From Haematobia irritans (Eukaryota; Arthropoda; Insecta; Diptera; Muscidae), in assembly GCF_050003625.1 (NCBI RefSeq), contig NC_134399.1:226180783-226244782 (forward strand): a stretch of 64,000 nucleotides of DNA. The letters run 5' to 3'. Under the pieces are notes generated by a model that saw only the letters and a list, made by a program, of their open reading frames with translations, had not been told where the DNA came from and ran no database searches. Each line of letters begins with the position of its first letter. Positions within the stretch are counted from its first letter, which is position 1. Positions 1 to 10,560 of this stretch are shown here, in pieces. Both the position numbers and the translations under genes were made by a program.

Positions 1-2536
1 TTATGTTAGATGCTTGTCTACTTATATTTGTAAGTGGGATTTTATAAAACGAGCGATTGACTTAGAAAGGCATTGAAAATGCATTGTAATTATAATTAAA
101 TAGCTCCTTCTGCATAACTTTAACACCCATGCTGTAAGTTTAACTTTTCACAATTTCACAAATTTAAAAACACAAAACAAGGAACGCGTCTGTACTTCAC
201 AAAATCAAAACTGAACGAACGAATGGCGTGAATTGGCGTCCGCAAAATTATTATGCACTTTTATTATCGTTTATTAACATATGCAAAGACAATTAATGAA
301 AATATTTTCTGACATAAATATTTTCTGTCATAATATGAAATAACCACTTGACTTTTAAAGGCATTACAAATGCATTCTAATTATAAATGAATAGGGATGT
401 AAACAATTTTAAAGCTCTCTTTTAAACGAGAGCACAAGACAACTCTCTTGCTACATCATTTTAACACCCATGCTATACAACTTCTATAAAGAAGGCAAAG
501 AGAATGTCCGGGTGTATAAAATGAAAAAGTAAATGAAAGGCAATGCTTAATTACAGGTCTGATTTTAGAATGCCTACGATGAATGTAAAATCAGTACACA
601 TGCATGTCTTATAAACACAACTCCTTCCAATTTAAGGCATTTAACATGCCTGAATTTGTAAGGTCCTTCTCGATTCCGCCGCTGGGAGCTTTCATCCATA
701 CAAAGAAAAATAATACATATATGAGTGAGTACTACACATATTTACTTTCAAGATATTATTGTTATGCTTTGTTTTTTCATAGACTATGGTTAGGGCGAGG
801 TAAATTGACGATGACGCCGACAGGCGTCATAGTGGAAATATAGCTTTTCTCTGTAGTTTTTGTTATTGGATCATTTTTACACTTGACGCCTTTGGGAAAG
901 TGTTGCGATTTTCATGTTTTTGTGTTTGTTGCCAATAAAACAAATGGGTTTCGGATTTCTCAATGAGCTTGCATGGATCCAACTTAAGGGCAATTACAAA
1001 GGCAATGGCTATAACAAAATATTATAAAATGAAATGTCGGTATATTGATGGCGTATTCAGGCAGCGATGATGATGATGACGACAGTAACGTAATACAAAG
1101 GCTCAATGGACAGTTTTTTTCGCGTGTTGGACTAGGATACACACACACACACACACGTATACGTGTATGTTATAGGCAAACGAAAGGAGCCACTGACCGA
1201 TGATGATACATTCGTTTGCCACACTCTCACTCATCCATTAATAAGACAATTGCTTGGTTGCTTAGTTAATTGGTTGTTAAGGAGGATATCGCACGTTTTT
1301 CTTTTGTATTGGTTGTGATGTTTCTTCTTTTTCTCTTTTGCCTATTTCTGACTTGGGTGACACTTTAAAATGTCGTCTTTCAGGGGGTTTTCCCCCAAAA
1401 GCAACAAACACTTACACTCATACACACTCACTCGCGTATTTTATAATATAATTATTTTTCTTGAATTTTTCAAATATCTAATTAATCGTATGATCAAAAA
1501 ACAAAGTCCTATGATTTTTTATTTTCATTTCATTCAATTCGCCACAAAATTAAAAAAAATCGTCACTTCAAAGTGTTTCGGATTTTCGTTGGCGTTTGTT
1601 TTAATTTTTTTTTATTCAAATATTATATTATTTTCTTTACTTTAGGATCTTTCAATTCCTCTCTCGTTTAAACTTCACTTAATATTTAATTAAATATTTT
1701 TTCGTATATAAATAAGTTTTATTTTTTGAATATCTTCCATTTAGTATGAGTTTTTTTTTTGATGATTTGTTTGCAGGCTTCTATTTTTCTAATATTATTT
1801 ATTTGTTTCTTTTTGTTTTTGCTTCTTTTTGTATAGGGTCAACAAAATTTACGGCCGAATTTGAACGCGTTCACAAAACGTTTTAACCCACTAACGACAT
1901 ACACTCAACTGAGAAAATATGCGATGGCTAGCCAAACAAACGGAAGAGACTTTCCTCGTATAGCAAATTCAACAAAAGAACTCACACATTTTCTCACATA
2001 CCCACAAAAACACAATCACATACACACACACCCATAAACTATCATGCAGCCATAACCGACAACAAGGCGATACATTTTGGTGGCGGCTACTATTGGCAAC
2101 GACGACAAACAACCGAAACATACAATAACAATTAATAAGCCATGTTGCCACATCGATAAGAGTCGACTTGGATCATCTGCTATACGTTTAACGAATGCTA
2201 ATTAGATAATGACAGGTTTTTCTAATTAATCATCAGGTAATTTCGTTTTGTTTTCAATGGAATGTGTTTTAAAATCGACGTTAGGACTTAAATGTATTAT
2301 TAGGAAAATTACCAATGCATCCCGATGAATGTGACATCATCGGTCCTTATTTCTTTCAACGTGTCATTGCTAAAATACGGCTTCAAATACTTGAAAAGGT
2401 GATCGAAAATTGGATCTCCAGAATTACTCTTGTGCAAAATAGTCATGGTGGTCGTATACCCGAAATTACATTTAAATGTTAAATGACAAGAAACTAGCTA
2501 CAAAATAAAAACAAAAAAACAATTTTGGCCATTTTT
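1..2536. other. non-coding AT-rich stretch
   Basis: No supported gene. Open frames here (for example 604-843 and 1370-1645) have low-complexity composition and no recognisable domain. Two stretches, about 56-140 and 346-480, are an imperfect dispersed direct repeat: both hold 'aaaggcatt', 'tgcatt', 'taattata' and end in 'taacacccatgct'. The second also contains a GCTCTC/GAGAGC hairpin near 411-432. A (CA)n microsatellite lies at 1139-1156. The rest shows T-rich and A-rich tracts typical of fly introns or intergenic DNA. Confidence 0.6.
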
Positions 2537-3419
2537 ATACCCTTCACCATTACTGTGGTACAGGGTATAATAAGTTTGTGCTTTTGTATGTAACGCCAAG
2601 AAGGAAAAGTCGGAGACCCATCGTTTAGTACACCGATCGTCTTAGAATTAAATTCTGAGTCGATTTAGCGATGCCCGTCTGTCTGTCCGTCTGTCTGTCT
2701 GTATATGTAATTTTGTGTGCAAAGTACAGCTCGAAGTTTAAGTCCGATCGTGTTAAAATTTTGCACAGAGTTTTACTTTGGCTCAAAGACAATCGCTATT
2801 GATTAAAAAAACGGTTCAGATTTAGATATAGCTGCCATATATATTTTTAACCGATCTGGTCCTAATTGATGTATTTATTAACATATTTGCTTAAAATTTC
2901 GCAAGGCCAAATGTTGTGGGGCTTTCGTAAAATATGCCAAATATAAACCAAATCGGTTCAGATTTAGATATTGCTCCCATATATATCCTTCGTCCGATTT
3001 CGACTTATATGGCCACAAACGCCAGACTTTTGCCCTGATTTGCTTCAAATTTTGCAGAAGGAGTGCGTTTAATAGTATCAAAAGGTTACTAAATTTGCAT
3101 AAAATCGTTTCAGATTTAGATATAGCTCCCATATATATCTTTCGTCCGATTTGGAAATATAGGACCTCAAAAGCCAGAGTTTTCTTTTGATTTGCTTCAA
3201 ATTTTGCACCAGCAGTACGTTTAATAGTATCGTTAAATGTGCCAAATTTGGTTGAAAATGGTTTCAGATTTAGATATAGCTCCCATATATATCTTTCGTC
3301 CGATTTGCACTTATATGACCTCAAAAACTTGCTTCAAATTTTGCACCAGGAGTACGTTTAATAGTATCATTATGAGTGCCAAATTTGGTTGAAATCGGTT
3401 CAGATATAGCTCCCATATA

Positions 3420-3981
3420 CAGCTGCGCTCAAAATAATAGTAGTAGCAAATAAATTAAAGCACCATCGTGATTTACAGTTTTTGTCGTAAAATTGGTACT
3501 GTACTCAGTGTTTTTAGGTTGCCGAACATATAGACGGGATCCTCTTCAATCATAAAGCACCATTTTTGACTCATCCATCCAATGTTCCTCCATTTCTGTA
3601 CTGGGGAACGTTCCTCCATTTCTGTACTGACCAATGGAAATCCTCTTGGGCATACTTTATTCTTTTCGATACATGTTTTTTTTGAAAGGAGAGTGACTTT
3701 TCTTGGACTATGGACAGCTAAATTATTTTCGTCTTTTAATTGTTTGTAAGCTAGCTTATAACCCTTTTATTTGTTTTGGAGCTTGCAAAGGGATTCTTCT
3801 TATGTCGATTTTTTTACAACAACAATAGCATCAGTAGTTAAACCAACGGTATTTTTTTATTATGCACACTCCAAGCAATGATATAGTAAAAAACAAAGAT
3901 AAAATAAACCTTTAGTGGAAGGAATAGAAGAAGCAGAAAAAAAAATTCAGCACAGCACTACTATTATTTTGAGCACAACTG
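3420..3981 (-). mobile_element. Tc1-like element remnant nested in H1
   Basis: Termini are inverted: the left begins CAGCTGCGCTCAAAATAATA and the right, read in reverse complement, begins CAGTTGTGCTCAAAATAATA. The left end abuts a TA; the right flank is mutated (AT). The minus strand between about 3580 and 3800 reads, with stops, like a decayed Tc1 helix-turn-helix/linker: 'HSPRKVTLLSKK' and later 'MEEHWMDES', resembling the region before the first catalytic Asp. The catalytic core is absent, so this is an internally deleted, dead copy. Subfamily not determined. Confidence 0.6.
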
Positions 3982-4656
3982 ATTTTCACTCATTTTCACC
4001 ACGGAGGCCAAAGTTATACTCCCATTTACGTGAAATTTTGCACAGATAGCAGAATTATTATTCTAACTATGCCTGGTCAAATTCTAACTATGCACGGCTA
4101 AAATCATATATATGTACGCCAGAGCTGGGGAAATATAGCGGAATGCTTCACATTTTAGACCCATTTTCAATGGAATTTTCCTCCAATTAACTCGGTAGTT
4201 TCCGCAGAGAATATATTTAATATGCTATTTAAGTGAGTGTCAAGTCTATCTAATTTGGTTCAGATTTAAAGCCTCCATATATTTATTCTTCCAGTTTATA
4301 CAAATATGGCCAAAATATCCACATTTTACACAAAATTCTGTAATGACTTCCCCATTTCGTAGTAACATCCTACACACTGTAATGCCAGACTTTCAACAAA
4401 ACGGTTGAGATGGCGAGGTCTAATCAATATCCTAGTAAAAGGATTCGTAGCAAGAATTGTAAATATTTCTCAAATTGATACATATGTATCGCCCGATAAA
4501 TCATAAATGCTCTGTTGTACAATTGCATTAAAATCGCTCTAGCTTTATATTTCCCACATTTCTTTACTAACATTGTATTTCATTCCAGGACGTTAGCCGA
4601 TTTAAATTTTAATACTAGAGATTTTGTAGAAGTACAAAAAATTTTCTCCTAACATA

Positions 4657-5948
4657 ACAGGTTGGCTGATAAGTCCCCGGTCTAACAAAGAAAAACACAT
4701 TTTTTGTCAAAATTCGTTTTTATTATTCAACATAGTTCCCTTCAAGAGCGATACAACGATTATAACGACCCTCCAATTTTTTGATATCATTTCGGTAGTA
4801 CTCCTTCGGTTTTGCCTCAAAATAGGCCTGAGTTTCGGCGATCACCTCTTCATTGCAGCCAAATTTTTTCCCTACAAGCATCCTTTTGAGGTCTGAGAAC
4901 AAGAAAAAGTCGCTGGGGGCCAGATCTGGAGAATACGGTGGGTGGGGAAGCAATTCGAAGCCCAATTCATGAATTTTTGCCATCGTTCTCAATGACTTGT
5001 GGCACGGTGCGTTGTCTTGGTGGAACAACACCTTTTTCTTCTTCATATGGGGCCGTTTTGCCGCGATTTCGACCTTCAAACGCTCCAATAACGCCATATA
5101 ATAGTCACTGTTGATGGTTTTTCCCTTTTCAAGATAATCGATAAAAATTATTCCATGCGCATCCCAAAAAACAGAGGCCATTACTTTGCCAACGGACTTT
5201 TCAGTCTTTCCACGCTTCGGAGACGGTTCACCAGTCGCTGTCCACTCAGCCGACTGTCCATTGGACTCAGGAGTGTAGCGATGGAGCCATGTTTCATCCA
5301 TTGTCACATATCGACGGAAAAACTCGGGTGTATTACGAGTTAACAGCTGCAAACACCGCTCAGAATCATCAACACGTTATTGTTTTTGGTCAAATGTGAG
5401 CTCGCGCGGCACCCATTTTGCACAGAGGTTCCGCATATCCAAATATTGATGAATGATATGACCAACACGTTCCTTTGATATCTTTAAGGCCTCTGCTATC
5501 TCGATCAACTTCATTTTACAGTCATTCAAAATCATTTTGTGGATTTTTTTTATGTTTTCGTCGGTAACCACATCTTTCGGGCGTCCACTGCGTTCATCGT
5601 CCTCCGTGCTCATTTCACGACGCTTGAATTTTGCATACCAATCAATTATTGTTGATTTCCCTGGGGCAGAGTCCGGAAACTCATTATCAAGCCAAGTTTT
5701 TGCTTCTACCGTATTTTTTCCCTTCAGAAAACAGTATTTTATCAAAACACGAAATTCCTTTTTTTCCATTTTTTTCACAATAACAAAAGTTGCTTCACTA
5801 AAGACGCTCTTTCGCACAAACTAATTGACTTACAGACGTCAAATTTTGACACGAATCATTTGAAGGTTGATACTATATAACAATAATATGCATTTAATAC
5901 TAGCGACGCCATCTATGTGTCAGACCGGGGACTTATCAGCCAACCTGT
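4657..5948 (-). mobile_element. mariner, irritans subfamily (Himar1-like), copy 1
   Basis: Full-length element of 1292 bp flanked by TA (4655-4656 and 5949-5950). Both terminal inverted repeats are intact and read ACAGGTTGGCTGATAAGTCC inward, the Himar1-type end. It carries a full transposase reading frame on the minus strand with a single stop. It sits exactly between two copies of a ~165-bp HINE segment (about 4481-4650 and 5949-6115). Confidence 0.93.
4723..5769 (-). pseudogene. mariner transposase, full length but with one nonsense codon
   Basis: This would encode a DD34D mariner transposase, which cuts and pastes the element at TA sites in the nucleus. The frame from ATG at 5769 to the stop at 4723 is 348 codons, the Himar1 length. 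The N-terminal paired-like helix-turn-helix region (MEKKEFRVLIKYC to about residue 110) is present. The WVPREL linker signature is also there. Catalytic Asp motifs MDETW, HQDNAPCH and SPDLAPSDFF are intact, with 34 residues between the second and third Asp. The only obvious break is codon 131 (plus 5377-5379), where a Gln/Arg codon of related copies is TAA, just before RVDDSERC. No frameshift is seen. Of the five copies here it is nearest to a working gene. It is inactive unless the stop is read through. Confidence 0.92.
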
Positions 5949-6261
5949 TACATATGTATCGCCCGATAAATGCTATTTTGTACAATTGCATTAAAATTGC
6001 TCTAGCTTTATATTTCCCATATTTCTTTACTAATATTGTATTCCATCCCAGGACGTTAGCCGATTTAAATTTTAATTCTAGAGATTTTGTAGAAGTACAA
6101 AAAATTTTCTCCAAATCGGTTAAGGTATAAATATTCGTACATGGGAATATAAACCTCCATAAAAACTCCCAACAAATTTGAACGAGTTTTTAGTTTACAT
6201 AGTGGCGATGGGTATAATATGGTCGGCCCCGCCCGATCTTAGGCTTTACTTGTTTATAAAA

Positions 6262-6356
6262 AGGGACCTCCTTTTTATAGCCGAGTCCGAACGGCGTTCC
6301 ACATTGCAGTGAACCCACGACCTTGTGGGTTCGATTCCTGCTTCGGGCATGCTAAC
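6262..6356 (-). repeat. rearranged SINE fragment
   Basis: The minus strand matches the middle of the tRNA-derived SINE (the 'gggacctcctttttatagcc' stretch). It then jumps across an internal deletion to the head region. 'GGTTCGATTCC' (box B) appears here in the plus orientation beside a minus-orientation 'cccacgaccttgtg'. The fragment is therefore deleted and partly inverted and cannot be a functional SINE. Confidence 0.6.
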
Positions 6357-6357
6357 T

Positions 6358-6987
6358 ATTCACTGACTTAATTACATTAATATTTCTATCTTGATTAAAA
6401 CAGCTAATTGTATCAATTAATTTATTAAATGAAAAAAATTTCAACTTTTTTAATTGAAAATATTTTGGTGATATTTTTTTCTGTACACGAAAATTTTTTT
6501 TCTGATTCAATCACAAAATTAATTGATGATAAGTTGTTAATTGAAATGTCTTTAATCACAGAAATGATTCACTGACTTAATTACATTAATATTTCTATCT
6601 TGATTAAAAAGCTTAATGTATCAATTAATTTATTAAATGAAAAAATTGTCAACTTTTTTAATTGAAAATATTTTGGTTGAAATTTTTTTCTTCACACTTA
6701 TTTTTTTTCTGATTCAATCACACAATTAATTGATGCAATTAATTGTTTAATTGAAATGTCTTTAATCATAGAAATGATAGCATCAATTAAAAAATAATTG
6801 AAAGTTAATTAAAAATAATTAAATTAATTAAGAAATTAATTGATAATATTAATTTTTGTGATTGATTTTTCTTTCAATTAAACAATTTTTTGAATCAATT
6901 GAATTTTTAATTGAATATTTTTTAAAACTAAATTAAGACTTTAATTGGAAAATTTTTCGTGAATTTTTTTGGTGTGTGTGTGTGTGT
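6358..6987 (+). mobile_element. AT-rich 'AATTAATTGAT' MITE with a 209-bp tandem duplication
   Basis: Sequence is made of many TTAATTGAT/ATCAATTAA inverted motifs. The best-preserved unit runs from about 6690 to 6975 and matches the complete MITE at 47073-47362. Upstream, a segment beginning 'ttcactgacttaatt' occurs at 6359 and again at 6568, giving a tandem duplication with a 209-bp period. The right end runs into a (GT)n microsatellite at 6971-6987. No coding content. Confidence 0.6.
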
Positions 6988-9245
6988 GGGAAATATTAGA
7001 AAATTAATTGGATCAAATATTAGAAAATTATTTGGATCAAATAATTTCTTGATTAAATCAGAAAAAAATGTTTTGTGCAAATGTAAATAAAACCTAGTGG
7101 GGCGGGCGGAGTCCTCCATATAATTTCATAAAACAAATTTGTTGACATTTGTAAAATAAATAAATAAAACTAAAAAAATATAAAAATAACACTTACATGA
7201 ATATGAGCATTCTGTATAAAAGAAAAAAAATAAATAAAAATATAATTAACTCAAAGAAATCAAAAGAAAACAAAAAGTTGCAAATAAACACATAAATTAT
7301 ACTAATTTATATTGTTTAAATTTTGTATAAGCTTTCATTACATTTTATATACAACAAAATAATAATAATAATAAAATAGTACTCGTGACGTATACTTATT
7401 TCTGTTTTAATAATCATACGCCCCAATCACAAAAAAAAATATTGAAGATGTACTCTATAGTATTGTGATATTTATTTATTTATTTAATTTGTTTTTTTTT
7501 TGTTTTTGATTCTAATCACATTCCTTTACAATAATATTAGTCTTGGCGTATAGTTTTTTTCTTACAAAACTAATAAGCTCCATTATTAAGCCGAATATGA
7601 TTGTTTTTGGTTCTGATCACAATGTGTTACAAAAAAAGTACTCTTGGCGTATACTTGTTTTTTTTTTTACAATAATCATACGCCCCATTATCCAAAACCA
7701 ATATTGGGAAAGTACTGTATAGTATTGTGATATTTTTATAAAAATCTCTCCTGTGTTTCAAATCATTTTATGAAACCAACAATACCATATACCAAAATAT
7801 AGTGGCTACGATAGGAAAAATAAGAGAAAATTCAACAGCTAAGCGCATGAGTATTTCACTGCCGTGTTTAGTGCCCACTGACATACACACACACACATAC
7901 AAACATTCTCGCATATTCTAATATGAAAAATATGTAAATTTTATTGTTTAACAGGATACCAAAAGCCATTGTCAATTTAATGTTCATGCTGCAAAATTCA
8001 AAACGAAAAGGAAAAATATCAACAAAAACAAGAGAAATGAGAAGGAAGAATGACAAAAAAACGCATAATGTAGGCAATATCTGATATGGTTACACCAAAA
8101 TGTGTTGTCCCTTCACATACAATTGGGAATGGGTAAAATGTACAAATGGTGGTGGAAATTCTAATACCTAATGCCACTATTGTTGATGTCATTGAACGAG
8201 AATGCTTTTGTCATTCCTACTGTAAAAATGTGATAGTATCACATGTGGATTGGAGTATAGATTTGGCAACTCTATCGAATAAAAACTTATGAACTCAATA
8301 CTAGAACTTGTGAATGAAAACAAAAACCCCTACACAATACACAACAACACCTACAAGAGGCCAAATGCATTGCAAAATCATTGTCAGCGTACAAGGCCAC
8401 ACCAAAAAATAGTATTGTGTGAAAGCTTTGCGGCCTGTTGTATACGCAACAAACATCTGCACCACAAGCAAGCCACAAACTAAAATAAGTACCATTGTAC
8501 CCTAATCCCATCGGCCCTACAAAAAGAGGGTATTGCAACAATATTCTAAAAAAAAACGCACTTATGATTACAAGTAACACAAATTACTTTTGATTTGATT
8601 AACCCAACTATACTCCAATTTATTTTCTTATAGCAGTGAATGCCCTACCCTCAAGCCGTTCTGTGAACGTACAATGCGAAAGCGATGCCATCATGTTGGC
8701 TACATTGCATTTCAGAACTACTACCAATCTGTATTGGCCACTATTGCTTCATATGTTTCGCCGTTTGTGTTTTCTTTTCTATATTTGCCGAAGATATAAA
8801 CTTTTGATTTTCCTTTCGTTTGCTTTTTATTGTTTACTTTGCTTTTGAGCTTTCTGTCGAGATGTGTTTGTTGACACAATAATGACAATGATGATGATGA
8901 TGTTGTTGTGGTTTTGCGCATGCAGCGACCAAACGTCAACATTCAGTCAGTCAACGTGGCAGCGTAGCACCGTAGCACTGATAAATGCAACTACAACACC
9001 ATTGGCATAATCAGCTGTTGTTTATGCAAAGCACAAAAAATCAAACAGAGAGAGAGCCCACAAACAAGTTGACGGTTTTTCGAGAGTAATTAGTGAGAGT
9101 GGGAAAAAGAGAGTGAATAATATATCAAAAAGAGTTGCCAGATATCGAACACACCATATTGTACAAAAAAAATTTTAATTGAACAATTTTGTATCCAGAT
9201 AAATGTAAATATTTTTGATTATGGAAATATCATTGAATTGAAGTA
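6988..9245. other. non-coding stretch with a hairpin-bearing direct repeat and a candidate exon
   Basis: AT-rich DNA up to about 7800. Two imperfect direct repeats at about 7375-7478 and 7632-7738 share 'gtactc.tg.cgtatact', 'aatcatacgcccc' and 'tatagtattgtgatattt'. Within each, GGCGTAT/ATACGCC can pair. From 8100 to 9240 the sequence looks unique. The only exon-like signal is at 8634 (separate entry). Short (GATG)n/(TTG)n runs lie at 8889-8910. Confidence 0.5.
8634..8737 (+). CDS. candidate internal exon, possible ZP-domain N-terminus (tentative)
   Basis: A good 3' splice site precedes it: a pyrimidine-rich tract (ccaatttattttcttatag) ending at 8633. The phase starting with GTG at 8636 reads VNALPSSRSVNVQCESDAIM, then LATLHFR. 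A short hydrophilic stretch followed by 'V.V.C....I...L.F' resembles the first strand of zona-pellucida domains of fly apical-matrix proteins. The 3' limit is uncertain: a weak GTATTG donor follows at 8738, and there is no second exon in the window to confirm it. The same frame continues into a hydrophobic low-complexity stretch that looks non-coding. What else it could be: chance open frame. Low confidence. Confidence 0.25.
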
Positions 9246-10524
9246 ACAGGTTGGCTGATAAGTCCCCGGTCTGACACATAGATGGCGTCGCTAGTATTAA
9301 ATGCATATTATTTTTATATAGTACCAACCTTCAAATGATTCGTGTCAAAATTTGACGTCTGTAAGTCAATTAGTTTGTGAGATAGAGCGTCTTTTGTGAA
9401 GCAACTTTTGTTATTGTGAAAAAAATGGAAAAAAAGGAATTTCGTGTTTTGATAAAATACTGCTTTCTGAAGGGAAAAAATACGGTGGAAGCAAAAACTT
9501 GGCTTGATAATGAGTTTCTGGACTCTGCCCCAGAAATCAACAATAATTGATTGGTATGCAAAATTCAAGCGTGGTGAAATGAGCACGGAGGACGGCTGAA
9601 CGCCCGAAAGAGGGGGTTACCGACGAAAACATCAAAAAAATCCACAAAATGGTTTTGAATGACCGTAAATTGAAGTTGATCGAGATAGCAGAGGCCTTAA
9701 ATATATCAAAGGAACGTGTTGGTCATATCATTCATCAATATTTGGATATGCGGAAACTCTGTGCAAAATGGGTGCCGCGCGAGCTCACATTTGACCAAAA
9801 ACAACAACGTTTTGATGATTCTGAGCGGTGTTTGCAGCTGTTAACTCGTAATACACACGAGTTTTTCCACCGATATGTGACAATGGATGAAACATGGCTC
9901 CATCACTACACTCCTGAGTCCGATCGACAGTCGGATGAGTGGACAGCGACCGGTGAACCGTCTCCGAAGCGTGGAAAGACTCAAAAGTCCGCTGGCAAAG
10001 AAATGGCCTCTGTTTTTTGGGCATGCGCATGGAATAATTTTTATCGATTATCTTAAGAAGGGAAAAACCATCAACAGTGACTATTATATGGCGTTATTGG
10101 AGCGTTTGAAGATCGAAATCGCGGCAAAACGGCCCCATATGAAGAAGAAAAAAGTGTTGTTCCACCAAGACAACGCACAGTGCCACAAGCCATTGGGAAC
10201 GATGGCAAAAATTCATGAATTGGGCTTCGAATTGCTTCCCCACCCACCGTATTCTCCAGATCTGGCCCCCTGCGACTTTTTCTTGTTCTCAGACCTCAAA
10301 AGGATGCTCGCAGGCAAAAAAATTTGGCTGCAATGAAGAGGTGATCGCCGAAACTGAGGCCTATTTTGAGGCAAAACCGAAGGAGTGCTAACAAAATGGT
10401 ATCAAAAAATTGGAAGGTCGTTATAATCGTTGTATTGCTCTTAAAGGGAACTATGTTGAATAATAAAAACGAATTTTGAATTTTGGTTTTCTTTGTTAGA
10501 CCGGGGACTTATCAGCCAACCTGT
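9246..10524 (+). mobile_element. mariner, irritans subfamily, copy 2
   Basis: 1279 bp with both Himar1-type inverted ends and TA on each side (9244-9245, 10525-10526). The only copy on the plus strand. Its 3' end lies 36 bp before HINE copy H2. Confidence 0.93.
9425..10463 (+). pseudogene. mariner transposase, multiply frameshifted
   Basis: Same 348-residue family as copy 1, from ATG at 9425 to TAA at 10461-10463. The DNA-binding part begins normally but loses frame near 9530 (two bases missing after 'ctctgcccca'). A larger loss follows near 9595, deleting part of the DGERSGRP segment. The block 9649-10010 is open and includes WVPREL and the first catalytic motif MDETWLHHYTP. One extra base near 10020 (gggcatgcgcatgg) shifts frame again. 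The block 9887-10336 then carries HQDNAQCHKP (Pro changed to Gln beside the second Asp) and SPDLAPCDFF. An extra A at about 10320 and a stop near 10388 follow. Clearly dead. Confidence 0.9.
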
Positions 10525-10560
10525 TACAGGTGACTTCGTTTATTTTTTAATCATTATTAT

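Larger units (their letters stand above)
2537..6252 (+). mobile_element. DINE-1/HINE-like element, family 1 (copy H1), with nested insertions
   Basis: Non-autonomous element of the DINE-1/INE-1 kind, seen as Helentron-associated in flies. The 5' end at 2537 has 'ATACCCTTCACC' followed by a near-palindrome ending 'CAGGGTAT'. The core 'gagtcgatttagcgatgcccgtctgtctgtccg' type region lies at about 2650-2700. Imperfect tandem units of roughly 150 bp follow ('ttcagatttagatatagctc'). The 3' end has 'gggtataatat', a GC-rich short hairpin (ggtcggccccgcccga) and stops at 'ttacttg'. A Tc1 remnant and mariner copy 1 interrupt it. The family name rests on the resemblance of core and termini to Drosophila INE-1, which I recall rather than compute. 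Confidence 0.65.
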
